DNA of 64,000 nt from Parasalinivibrio latis (GTDB lineage Bacteria > Pseudomonadota > Gammaproteobacteria > Enterobacterales > Vibrionaceae). The notes beneath the pieces are model-generated. The model worked only from the letters and a program-made list of their open reading frames with translations, did not search any database and was not told the origin of the DNA. The DNA is taken from NCBI RefSeq assembly GCF_036825535.1, contig NZ_CP098812.1, positions 2,542,001-2,606,000 of the forward strand, read 5' to 3'. The position numbers and the translations under genes were made by a program. Shown here piece by piece: positions 35,621 through 43,280 of the stretch. Every line of letters starts with the position of its first letter. Position 1 is the first letter of the stretch.

Positions 35621-36211
35621 CTATTTGCTTTCGCTTTCAATTACCGCCCTCAGCGAAACCGGGTGCAGTTTGATACAAATATTGTCTCGCTTAAATGCTA
35701 CAGTCGGGTTTGAAATCCGCTCCCCCTCACCTTTCGGAGAACTGCATTTAACCTTCACACCCATCCCTGGCAGATGCGCCCAGTTCTCTTCAAGAGCCGG
35801 GAAGAGTACCAGTACGTCTTCAAGCAAGGCTTCAACGGTTTCAGCTTTTGAGGGGATGACCCATTCTATATGCTCCCAGCCTTCAACCGGGTAACGCTTG
35901 TCTCCCGGATAGGGGAGCTCTACGCAATCTATGTTGCCGAAATCTGTGGTATATGCTTCATCAAGGCCAACAACAACGATTGGACGGCCATTGATAATAT
36001 TCTCTGACAACAACTGGCCTTTTTTCATCCACGCCAACTGCAGGGCTTTTGCTGACTCCGTATTGTTTACCCGCAAGGCAATATGATCCGGCTGGAACGG
36101 CGTCATATCCAGACCGAGTAAATCAACCAGCACTTTCACCTCGGAAGTAAACGCTGTCAGCGAAGATTCCAGCTTTTCAACGGATAACGTATCGACAATC
36201 TTATTTTCCAT
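35621..36211 (-). CDS. yecM: YecM family protein (VOC superfamily)
   Basis: A 196-residue member of the YecM family, a vicinal-oxygen-chelate fold of unknown function that neighbours argS in enterobacteria too. Conserved stretches include LGLDMTPFQPDHIALRV, GQLLSENIINGRPIVVV, ELPYPGDKRYPVEGWEHIEWVIP and SSPKGEGERISNPTVAF. I choose the ATG at 36211, preceded by GGAAG; ATGs at 36226 and 36259 are possible but add non-conserved residues. Confidence 0.9.
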   Translation of the reverse strand: MENKIVDTLSVEKLESSLTAFTSEVKVLVDLLGLDMTPFQPDHIALRVNNTESAKALQLAWMKKGQLLSENIINGRPIVVVGLDEAYTTDFGNIDCVELPYPGDKRYPVEGWEHIEWVIPSKAETVEALLEDVLVLFPALEENWAHLPGMGVKVKCSSPKGEGERISNPTVAFKRDNICIKLHPVSLRAVIESESK

Positions 36212-36259
36212 CTTTTCTTCCATCTGCGTAGCACGCACATTCAGCGCATAACTATTCAT

Positions 36260-36603
36260 AACGCCATTCTATGATACGTGAGGTCTCAACCAAGGACGGC
36301 CAACTGTTCCGCCATTGATTCCCTCGTATTTTCTTCAGCTTTACCCGTAGAAAAAATTCTTCATTATTCTTTATTTCGGGTTGCCAAAATACCGTGATTT
36401 ATGGGTATTATTAGGGCCATTGACAGTCCGCATTCCCACATTTGACCTGTGGACTACCGCTATCTGCCAAATCATCGGACGAAAGATAGCATTTAGGAGC
36501 CCAGGACGGAAAGAATCTCCCCCGCAGGCGGAATGCACCAGGCACCGGCACAGCCACGTTGTACCGGTACTTCAATTAGATACTGAGCGCAAAAGGTAAT
36601 CGA
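36260..36603 (+). other. Long argS leader region
   Basis: No gene is seen in this gap. It contains a 7-base pairing GCATTCC (36430-36436)/GGAATGC (36530-36536) followed by ACCA, an inner hairpin GCTATCT/AGATAGC (36459-36490), and the palindrome GTACCGGTAC near 36570. It may be a structured leader, but pairings of this length are expected by chance in a gap this size. It lacks a tRNA T-arm. Confidence 0.35.
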
Positions 36604-38334
36604 GTGAATATTCAAGCTCTTCTCAATGAAAAGGTCGCTGCTGCGATGACAGCAGCCGGAGCACCTGAAGGCAGCCCTGCGGCAGTAAGGCAGTCTGCAA
36701 AGGCCCAATTTGGTGATTATCAGGCCAACGGCGTAATGGGTGTAGCGAAGAAGCTGGGTTGTAATCCACGAGAATTTGCGCAGAAAGTTCTGGATAACCT
36801 GGACCTGTCTGAAATGGCAGAAAAGGTGGAAATCGCAGGCCCTGGCTTTATCAACATCTTCCTGAACGATGCATGGTTGGCCAAGCAGGCGGATATGGCT
36901 TTGACTGACTCTCGTCTCGCAGTCACCAAAGAAGCGCCTCAGACTATCGTTGTTGACTACTCAGCACCAAACGTTGCAAAAGAAATGCACGTTGGCCACC
37001 TGCGTTCAACCATCATCGGTGACGCTGTTGTGCGTACCCTTGAGTTCCTGGGTCACAACGTTATCCGTGCAAACCACCTTGGTGACTGGGGTACCCAATT
37101 CGGTATGCTGATCGCTAACATGGTTCGTAAAGAGCAGGATGGCGCTGACGTATCAATGAACATCAGCGACCTGGAAGGTTTCTACCGCGAATCTAAGATT
37201 CTTTATGATGAGGATCCGGAGTTTGGAGAAACTGCCCGTAACTACGTGGTACGCCTGCAAAGCGGTGATGAATACTGCAAAGAGAAGTGGAAGCAACTGG
37301 TTGAAATCACCCTTAAGCAAAACCAGCGCAACTACGACCGCCTGAGTGTTTCCCTGACTGACAAAGATGTTATGGGTGAAAGCACCTATAACAGCATGCT
37401 GCCAGGCATCGTTGCAGACCTGAAAGAAAAAGGCCTGGCTGTTGAAGATGACGGCGCAGTGGTTGTGTTCCTTGACGAGTACAAGAACAAAGACGGCGAG
37501 CCTATGGGTGTTATCATCCAGAAGCGTGACGGCGGCTACCTGTACACCACTACTGATATCGCCTGTGCCAAGTACCGTTACGAGAATCTGAACGCTGAAC
37601 GTGTGCTGTACTTCATCGACTCCCGTCAGCACCAGCACCTGATGATGGCATGGACTATCGTGCGTAAAGCCGGTTATGTGCCTGAAGAAGTATCTCTGGA
37701 GCACCATGCGTTCGGTATGATGCTGGGCAAAGACGGTAAACCGTTCAAGACCCGTGCCGGTGGTACTGTTCGTCTGGCAGATCTGCTGGATGAAGCTGAA
37801 GAGCGTGCATTCAAGCTGATCGACAGCAAAGAGTCTGACTTCACCCAAGAAGAAAAGCGTCATATCGCAACAACTGTTGCAATGGCGTCTGTTAAGTATG
37901 CGGACCTGTCCAAGCACCGTACTACTGACTACATCTTCGACTGGGACAACATGCTGAGCTTCGAAGGTAACACCGCGCCATACATGCAGTACGCTTACAC
38001 CCGTATCGCATCTATCTTCAACAAGGCCGGTATTAGCCCTGAAGACCTGGAAGGCAACATCATCCTGGCTGATGAAAAAGAAAAAGCACTGGCTTCAAAA
38101 CTGCTGCAGTTCGAAGAAGCTGTACAGCAGGTTGCCCGTGAAGGCCTGCCACACATGATGTGTAGCTACCTCTACGAACTGGCTGGTGCCTTCTCAAGCT
38201 TCTACGAAGCGTGTCCAATCCTGAATTCAGAAGGTGAAACCAAGCAAAGCCGCCTGCGTCTGGCCGCTCTGACTGCTCGCACCATCAAGCAAGGTCTGGA
38301 TCTGCTGGGTATTAACACCCTGGATCGCATGTAA
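36604..38334 (+). CDS. argS: Arginyl-tRNA synthetase
   Basis: Charges tRNA-Arg. The 576-residue class I enzyme has the N-terminal Add-1 domain (to about 115), the HIGH-type signature SAPNVAKEMHVGHLRSTI, the GDWGTQFG block and the C-terminal anticodon-binding domain (YAYTRIASIF; LARTIKQGLDLLGI-like end). Canonical KMSKS is replaced, as usual in bacterial ArgRS. Translation begins at GTG. Confidence 0.98.
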   Translation: MNIQALLNEKVAAAMTAAGAPEGSPAAVRQSAKAQFGDYQANGVMGVAKKLGCNPREFAQKVLDNLDLSEMAEKVEIAGPGFINIFLNDAWLAKQADMALTDSRLAVTKEAPQTIVVDYSAPNVAKEMHVGHLRSTIIGDAVVRTLEFLGHNVIRANHLGDWGTQFGMLIANMVRKEQDGADVSMNISDLEGFYRESKILYDEDPEFGETARNYVVRLQSGDEYCKEKWKQLVEITLKQNQRNYDRLSVSLTDKDVMGESTYNSMLPGIVADLKEKGLAVEDDGAVVVFLDEYKNKDGEPMGVIIQKRDGGYLYTTTDIACAKYRYENLNAERVLYFIDSRQHQHLMMAWTIVRKAGYVPEEVSLEHHAFGMMLGKDGKPFKTRAGGTVRLADLLDEAEERAFKLIDSKESDFTQEEKRHIATTVAMASVKYADLSKHRTTDYIFDWDNMLSFEGNTAPYMQYAYTRIASIFNKAGISPEDLEGNIILADEKEKALASKLLQFEEAVQQVAREGLPHMMCSYLYELAGAFSSFYEACPILNSEGETKQSRLRLAALTARTIKQGLDLLGINTLDRM

Positions 38335-38348
38335 CATGCTTTGTATGG

Positions 38349-38412
38349 CAGACCATTAACCGTAATGGTCTGTTTAAAAATCCCCGCCCAGGATTTCCAG
38401 GCGGGGATTTTT
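38349..38412. terminator. Double hairpin terminator region after argS
   Basis: A perfect 10-base stem CAGACCATTA/TAATGGTCTG with loop ACCG (38349-38372) is followed by AAAAATCCCCGCC.../GGCGGGGATTTTTT (38376-38412). The second works in both directions for argS and the converging DUF924 gene. Confidence 0.9.
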
Positions 38413-38430
38413 TAATTCAAACTGAATCAC

Positions 38431-39036
38431 TTACTGCCCGAACCGCACACCACTTTCTTCCAACCAACGATTTTGCTCTTCCGTACCCTCACGCCCTAAA
38501 ACATCATTCCGGTGGGGAAAACAGCCGAACTGGGCGATGATATCGTGGTGCTTCACCGCGTAGTCATAGAACCCGGCAAATACCGGTTCATTTTGCTCGG
38601 AAACGCTGTCTCTAAGAGCCGCATAAAGATCGCAGCACTCTTGCTGGTCGGCTAAATCTTCTGAATGTTCGAGAGGGAGATAGAAAAACACCCGCTGAAT
38701 GGGTGCAAGTTGTTGGTCAAAACCTTTCGCCAAACCAGCGCGGCAAGCTTTTCTCGCCAAGTGGTCTGATGCAAAAGCCCTAGCCTGTTTGCGGTAGATA
38801 TTGCGGGTAAACTGGTCGAGAAGAATGACATAAGCAAGGTTACCTTCCGGGGTTTCCAGCCAATGCTCCAAAGCCCCTTCAGAAGCCATTACGACGCGAT
38901 CACCAAACCTTTGCTTTATTTCCTCATCAATTTCTACGCCACCCATAAACCATAGTTTCTGGCGGTTCTCCTCACACACTTCCCCACTGATGGGGCCAAA
39001 CCAAAAGTCCAGAATATCCTGATATTCGTCTTGCAT
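38431..39036 (-). CDS. DUF924 family protein
   Basis: A 201-residue, mostly helical protein of the DUF924 family, function unknown. Conserved features: ILDFWFGPI at the start, the LDQFTRNIYR motif, RVFFYLPLEHSED and FGCFPHRNDVLGR. I take the ATG at 39036, preceded by AGGAG; an upstream ATG at 39063 is less likely. It is divergent from the HIT gene across 84 bases. Confidence 0.9.
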   Translation of the reverse strand: MQDEYQDILDFWFGPISGEVCEENRQKLWFMGGVEIDEEIKQRFGDRVVMASEGALEHWLETPEGNLAYVILLDQFTRNIYRKQARAFASDHLARKACRAGLAKGFDQQLAPIQRVFFYLPLEHSEDLADQQECCDLYAALRDSVSEQNEPVFAGFYDYAVKHHDIIAQFGCFPHRNDVLGREGTEEQNRWLEESGVRFGQ

Positions 39037-39120
39037 TCCCGCCACTCCTATCATCCGTTGCATGATTCCCTGGTGCGTGATTTACTTGCACCAACTATCT
39101 ATAACACAGTGACACAACTG

Positions 39121-39558
39121 ATGAATACCTCAGCGTTTTCCCTGCATCCCCGCGTGGATGCCGATACTGATTGGATTGGTGACCTTCCGCTTTGCCGCGT
39201 GCTTTTACATAAGGAAAATATCGGCCCATGGCTTATCCTAGTTCCCCGTTATGAGGCATTGCGTGAAATCCACCACATGGGCGAAGATGACCAGATTCGC
39301 TTTATCAAGGAATCATCTTTTGTAGCCAGGCTTCTGGAAACAGCATTTAACCCGGAAAAAATCAATGTTGGCGCTTTGGGTAATATGGTTCCACAACTCC
39401 ATGTTCACCATATCGCACGATTCAGCAATGACATCGCATGGCCAGGACCTGTTTGGGGAAATACCGACGGAACACTGAGAAACAAAGATGAACAAGAGGC
39501 GTTGGTTGCCTTGTTCAGGGAAAAGCTGAAAAATTTTACCGGTTTTATTCCGGCCTAA
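39121..39558 (+). CDS. HIT family protein
   Basis: Histidine-triad nucleotide hydrolase or transferase domain of 145 residues. The triad lies in PQLHVHHIAR; the second motif position after the last His is Ala-Arg rather than His, a known variant. N-terminal CRVLLHKENIGPWLILVPR is typical of the vibrio HIT proteins. The start at 39121 is preferred to one 90 bases upstream that would overlap the divergent promoter region. Substrate unknown. Confidence 0.87.
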   Translation: MNTSAFSLHPRVDADTDWIGDLPLCRVLLHKENIGPWLILVPRYEALREIHHMGEDDQIRFIKESSFVARLLETAFNPEKINVGALGNMVPQLHVHHIARFSNDIAWPGPVWGNTDGTLRNKDEQEALVALFREKLKNFTGFIPA

Positions 39559-39559
39559 T

Positions 39560-39672
39560 ATACCCAGCCACCTCAAGATGCAGTTTTCAGCGAGAGTTGA
39601 TTGGCTGTCAGTCAAGGCGCTGTTTTGACGATCTAGTGGCTCTAAATCAAGAAACAGCAACGCAGAATGAAA
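39560..39672. repeat. Fragment of a Vibrionaceae intergenic repeat
   Basis: The stretch beginning ACCCAGCCACCTCAAGATGC and running through GCGCTGTTTTGACGATCTAG to CAACGCAGAATG resembles an interspersed intergenic repeat I recall from Vibrio and Photobacterium genomes. Only one copy is in this window, so repetition cannot be shown here. Its right end merges with the feoC terminator. Confidence 0.5.
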
Positions 39673-39707
39673 GCAAAACGCAGCGATAGATATCGCCGCG
39701 TTTTGCT
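39672..39707 (-). terminator. Terminator of feoABC
   Basis: A 10-base outer stem AGCAAAACGC/GCGTTTTGCT with an inner CGAT/ATCG helix lies about 25 bases past the feoC stop, with a T-rich flank on the minus strand. Confidence 0.7.
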
Positions 39708-39732
39708 CTCTTTAAACCACTAATTGGGTTAT

Positions 39733-39963
39733 TCAGAAACGCACTGTCAGGGGAATTTCTGATGAGGATGTCAGCCAGTGATACCTGACATCTTCGCCTC
39801 CCAACCCAGTGTTTATCACAATGCGTTTTACCTTACCCTTTTTTTCCCAGACTCCGATCATCGCGTCTACACCATCCTGGCTTAAGCTGAACTTTTTCGC
39901 CAACTCAGAGCGAGTCGCTGTGCCGTGGTTTTCGATTGCCTGTCGCAAGTCTTGAAGAATCAT
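39733..39963 (-). CDS. feoC: FeoC-like winged-helix protein
   Basis: A 76-residue protein with an N-terminal winged-helix region (MILQDLRQAIENHGTATRSELAKKFSLSQDGVDAMIGVWEKKGKVKRI). FeoC partners or stabilises FeoB in gamma-proteobacteria. The Fe-S cysteines of the enterobacterial protein are absent, as in Vibrio relatives. Its start overlaps the feoB stop by four bases. Confidence 0.87.
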   Translation of the reverse strand: MILQDLRQAIENHGTATRSELAKKFSLSQDGVDAMIGVWEKKGKVKRIVINTGLGGEDVRYHWLTSSSEIPLTVRF

Positions 39964-42245
39964 TGGGCAAGTGCCTCCAATACCGGGTTCTCTTTTGCTT
40001 TACGTCGCAACATCAAAATCACAGCAATCACGACTAGAGCACAAATTGCGATAACCGAAATGCTGTAAACCGGTGTCACCGTGATTTGTGTCGCCTGGTA
40101 AAACACAGCTGCCGCGATATAACCGAACACAAATGTCCATCCGGCCACAAACAACATGAATGACTGGCCAAACTCGCGGGCATATGCACCAAGCGCCGCA
40201 GCACACGGGGTGTACAGGAGTACAAACAACAGGTAAGCAAAGGCTGCGCTGCCGCTGACAAAGTGGGACTGCAGGTTGCCAAAGATAGTTGAGTCCACAC
40301 CTTGTTCTTCTGCAACAATATTTTTGTCGTGCAGATCTCCGACCTCAATGCCCAGCGGGTCGCTGTAGCTCAGGCTGGCCAGATTATCAGGAATGGATTG
40401 CAGTGCTTCCTTCAGGCTGCCCAGCAGATCGTACTCTCCGCCATCTTCACCGCTACCGGTGGCGTACAGGCTGTTCAGCGTACCTACAACCGCTTCTTTT
40501 GCGAAAATACCAGTAATGATACCAACAGTCGCCTGCCAGTTATCCTGCTTCACGCCAATAGGCTCAAACACAGGTGTCACGACCTGGGCAACCTTGGAAA
40601 GCACAGAATTCTTGGAATCCTGGTTGCCGAACGTGCCATCCATACCCAGTGAATTGAAGAAGCTCAGAATAGCAACGACCAGCACGATGGTTTTACCCGA
40701 GCCGAGGACAAATTTCTTCAGCTTATGCCAGGTCTTGATAACCACGTTACGAACGGTAGGCAGTTCGTAGCTGGGCATTTCCATAATAAAGCTGTCGCTG
40801 TTCCCCGGATAAAGCGTGTGGCGCAGCACTACACCGGTCAGTACGGCCGCCAGGATACCCAGCAGATAAAGCAGGAACACAACATTCTGGCCGTTATCCG
40901 GGAAAAACGCGGCAGCAAACAACGCAAATACCGGCAGGCGAGCACCACAGGACATAAACGGAACCATAGCCGCAGTCAGTTTACGCTCACGCTCTTGTTC
41001 CAGGGTACGGGTTGCCATAACAGCCGGGACGTTGCAGCCAAAACCGAGAATAAGCGGTACAAACGCTTTACCCGGCAGGCCAATCTTCTGCATCAGGTGG
41101 TCAAGGACAAAAGCAGCACGCGCCATATAACCTGAACTTTCCAACACGGACAGGAACAGGTACATCGCTGCAATAACCGGGATAAAGGTAGCAACGGTCT
41201 GAATACCACCGCCAAAACCGTCAGCCAGTACAGTCACCAGCCAGTCAGGTAGGTGACCGTCCAGCAGGTAATGACCACCTTCGACCAATACCGCACCAAA
41301 GCTGATATCAAAGAAGTCAATGAATGCACTGCCGATGTTAATGGCAAACATAAACATCAAGTACATCACACCGAGAAAAATGGGGATACCGGCAAAACGG
41401 TTCAGCAGTATGCTGTCAATCATGTCACTGGCATGACGGCTCAGTGCCCCCTGCTGGCGACGGATTTCAGTACATATTTTATGCAGGAATGTATAGCGGG
41501 TATCCGCCACGGCAAGCTCAAGATCAATGTCGACTGCAAGTTTATTGCGGAGATTACAGACCTTGGCACGATCTTCTTCACCCAGTCTGTTAATAACCAG
41601 GGCGTCATCCTCCAGGATCCGGATAGCCATGGCACGGGCATCGTCAATTCCGTCAAAATCGACAGTATTCATTACCTCTGCAATAGCATTTTCAATCTCG
41701 GAACCATAAGTCAATTCCATCGGCGAATGGCGCACACCCTGTGCCAACAGCTTATGCAAACGTGATTTAAAGCCATCTACCTGGCTCTTGTTTGTTGCAG
41801 ACAGCGCAAAAACCGAGCACCCGAGGTGTTTTTCCAGCTTATCAATATCGATAACCTGCCCCAAACGCTGCACGGCATCCAGTTTATTTAAAACCACGAC
41901 CATTGGCTTACCCAGCTCACGAAGCTGCAAGGTCATGTAAAGACCGCGCTCGAGAGATGTGGCATCAACGACATTAATAATCACATCTGCATCAGCATTA
42001 TAGATAGCGCTCGAAGCAATGGTTTCATCAAGGCTGTTCAGGTCGTTACCACTATCAAGAGAGTAAATCCCTGGCAGGTCCGTCAGGGAAAACAGATCAC
42101 CGGAACATTCATATTGGCCGGTTTTTTTCTCAACGGTTACGCCCGCCCAGTTGCCAACCTGTTGTTTTGCACCCGTCAGACCATTAAAGAGTGTGGTTTT
42201 ACCGCTGTTAGGGTTACCAACTGTCAAAAGTGTATAAGTGGTCAT
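39960..42245 (-). CDS. feoB: Ferrous iron transporter FeoB
   Basis: Inner-membrane Fe(II) importer. The 761 residues comprise an N-terminal G domain (GNPNSGKTTLFNGLTG P-loop; DLPGIYSLDSG; VLNKLDAV), a helical GDI region and a C-terminal channel with two Gate domains (LGFGCNVPAVMATRTLE; IFAKEAVVGTLNSLY). It overlaps both feoA and feoC by four bases. Confidence 0.97.
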   Translation of the reverse strand: MTTYTLLTVGNPNSGKTTLFNGLTGAKQQVGNWAGVTVEKKTGQYECSGDLFSLTDLPGIYSLDSGNDLNSLDETIASSAIYNADADVIINVVDATSLERGLYMTLQLRELGKPMVVVLNKLDAVQRLGQVIDIDKLEKHLGCSVFALSATNKSQVDGFKSRLHKLLAQGVRHSPMELTYGSEIENAIAEVMNTVDFDGIDDARAMAIRILEDDALVINRLGEEDRAKVCNLRNKLAVDIDLELAVADTRYTFLHKICTEIRRQQGALSRHASDMIDSILLNRFAGIPIFLGVMYLMFMFAINIGSAFIDFFDISFGAVLVEGGHYLLDGHLPDWLVTVLADGFGGGIQTVATFIPVIAAMYLFLSVLESSGYMARAAFVLDHLMQKIGLPGKAFVPLILGFGCNVPAVMATRTLEQERERKLTAAMVPFMSCGARLPVFALFAAAFFPDNGQNVVFLLYLLGILAAVLTGVVLRHTLYPGNSDSFIMEMPSYELPTVRNVVIKTWHKLKKFVLGSGKTIVLVVAILSFFNSLGMDGTFGNQDSKNSVLSKVAQVVTPVFEPIGVKQDNWQATVGIITGIFAKEAVVGTLNSLYATGSGEDGGEYDLLGSLKEALQSIPDNLASLSYSDPLGIEVGDLHDKNIVAEEQGVDSTIFGNLQSHFVSGSAAFAYLLFVLLYTPCAAALGAYAREFGQSFMLFVAGWTFVFGYIAAAVFYQATQITVTPVYSISVIAICALVVIAVILMLRRKAKENPVLEALAQ

Positions 42246-42475
42246 TTCGGTGTTACCTCAATACATTCAGCGAGTGACTTACGGATAGCAACATCAACGC
42301 CTCTCACTCGTACTTGAATCGGGTCACCCATTGGTGCAACACGCACTTTGGTAATCGCCGTTTGAGGAAGAATTCCCATTACCATCAGCTTTTTACGCGT
42401 AGCTGATGACACTGCTTCCAGTGAAAAAACCGTTGCTTCTGCTCCAGAAGCCAAGTCGGCTAACTTCATCGTCAC
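42242..42475 (-). CDS. feoA: Ferrous iron transport protein FeoA
   Basis: A 77-residue SH3-like cytoplasmic protein needed with FeoB for Fe(II) uptake. Recognisable features are the LMVMGILPQTAITKVRVAPMGDPIQVRVRGVDVAIRKSLAECI core. First gene of the operon, 9 bases downstream of a Fur box. Confidence 0.94.
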   Translation of the reverse strand: MTMKLADLASGAEATVFSLEAVSSATRKKLMVMGILPQTAITKVRVAPMGDPIQVRVRGVDVAIRKSLAECIEVTPK

Positions 42476-42484
42476 CCACCTAAA

Positions 42485-42499
42485 TGAAAATTATTGTCA
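42485..42499 (-). promoter_or_regulatory. Fur box upstream of feoA
   Basis: TGACAATAATTTTCA (minus strand) matches the 7-1-7 Fur core TGATAAT-N-ATTATCA at 12 of 14 defined positions. It lies 10 to 24 bases before the feoA start. Iron repression of feoABC through Fur is well known in gamma-proteobacteria. Confidence 0.8.
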
Positions 42500-42849
42500 T
42501 TACGTTTCAGATTTTACGCTGACAACTCAGAAAAGAATTGAGTTAAATCAATAAACTCATTTTGCAGGAATGAAATGAAGCTGTTTTTTTATCCACTTGT
42601 CTTCCGAGATACCTTACACACCGGAAAAACTTGCGTTAAAACCGTTAATTGCAGAATTGAAGTGGCTAATAATTGACACTTTCAGTACGAAAACTTTTCC
42701 TAAAATACGTCAAAAACAAAAATAACAACGGAATAATATTTAACAATTACAGTTAGTTATACTGACTTTGAGTTAGATAAACCGCCAAGACAAAAAACTG
42801 TCACAAAACTCATAACGCCTTAATGGGTTAATTCGTTATAAATACTTCC
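42500..42849. other. AT-rich intergenic region
   Basis: No convincing ORF on either strand. It holds the upstream part of the feoA promoter and possibly a plus-strand promoter (TTATAAATA near 42836) for the candidate small RNA that follows. Confidence 0.5.
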
Positions 42850-42972
42850 ATCAACAAAGCGTTGGACCTAGTACGCAGGTACGTGGCACAAGCCACGTAT
42901 CTCCGGCAGCAAGCGAAGGTGTCATTGGCACCCGTGATATGGTCTCCCCGGCCATATCACGCTCTTTTTTTC
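42850..42972 (+). ncRNA. Candidate structured small RNA
   Basis: Three consecutive hairpins on the plus strand. First, AGGTACGTGGC/GCCACGTATCT with loop ACAA (42877-42902). Second, GGTGTC/GGCACC (42918-42932). Third, a perfect 10-base stem CGTGATATGG/CCATATCACG (42933-42961) followed by CTCTTTTTTT. The terminator loop reads TCTCCCCGG, complementary to Shine-Dalgarno sequences. No ORF fits. It matches no RNA family I can recall (checked by eye against Qrr, RyhB, Spot 42, CyaR, GEMM). The 5' end is a guess. Confidence 0.55.
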
Positions 42973-43280
42973 TTTGGCTTTTCCCCTCTTACACTTGAAA
43001 TCAGCCCGCTTTAAGAACCGGTCATAGGTACCTGCAGCACTATGCGATACACGGATGCCCCCGATAGCATGTACAAGCAATTAACCTGATCGACCCTTGA
43101 AACTCGGTTCCGGGTGCGAGCGCCAAGCTGTTGGTCTGTTGGTCTGTTGGTCTGTTGGCAAACCGGGCAACGAGCTTTTGGAAGATGACAGTCGGAAGGA
43201 ATGACGAAAAAAGTGGTTCGATTAATAGAGCCACAAAACACTTGGGAGCGAGTGATACCCAGCCTTAAGACTGCCAGAAA
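42973..43280. other. Intergenic region downstream of the propeller-AraC gene
   Basis: No supported gene; two overlapping short minus-strand ORFs here have no coding signs. It contains the tandem repeat listed separately. Confidence 0.5.
43130..43159. repeat. Tandem 8-base repeat
   Basis: About four consecutive copies of TGTTGGTC lie in the intergenic region about 120 bases past the stop of the propeller-AraC gene. Confidence 0.85.

Noticed and set aside
36430..36540. A tRNA gene (7-base acceptor-like stem plus ACCA)
   Set aside because: Too long at 111 bases, no T-arm or normal anticodon arm; kept only as a weak leader-structure finding.
37153..37917. 254-codon minus-strand ORF
   Set aside because: Antisense to argS with no family features.
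42850..42972. Known small RNA or riboswitch (Qrr, RyhB, GEMM) or an integron attC site
   Set aside because: None of the conserved cores of these elements is present; a single GTTGGAC near 42861 is not enough for attC.
43011..43241. Two overlapping short minus-strand ORFs around a tandem repeat
   Set aside because: They read through an 8-base repeat in competing frames with no coding signs.
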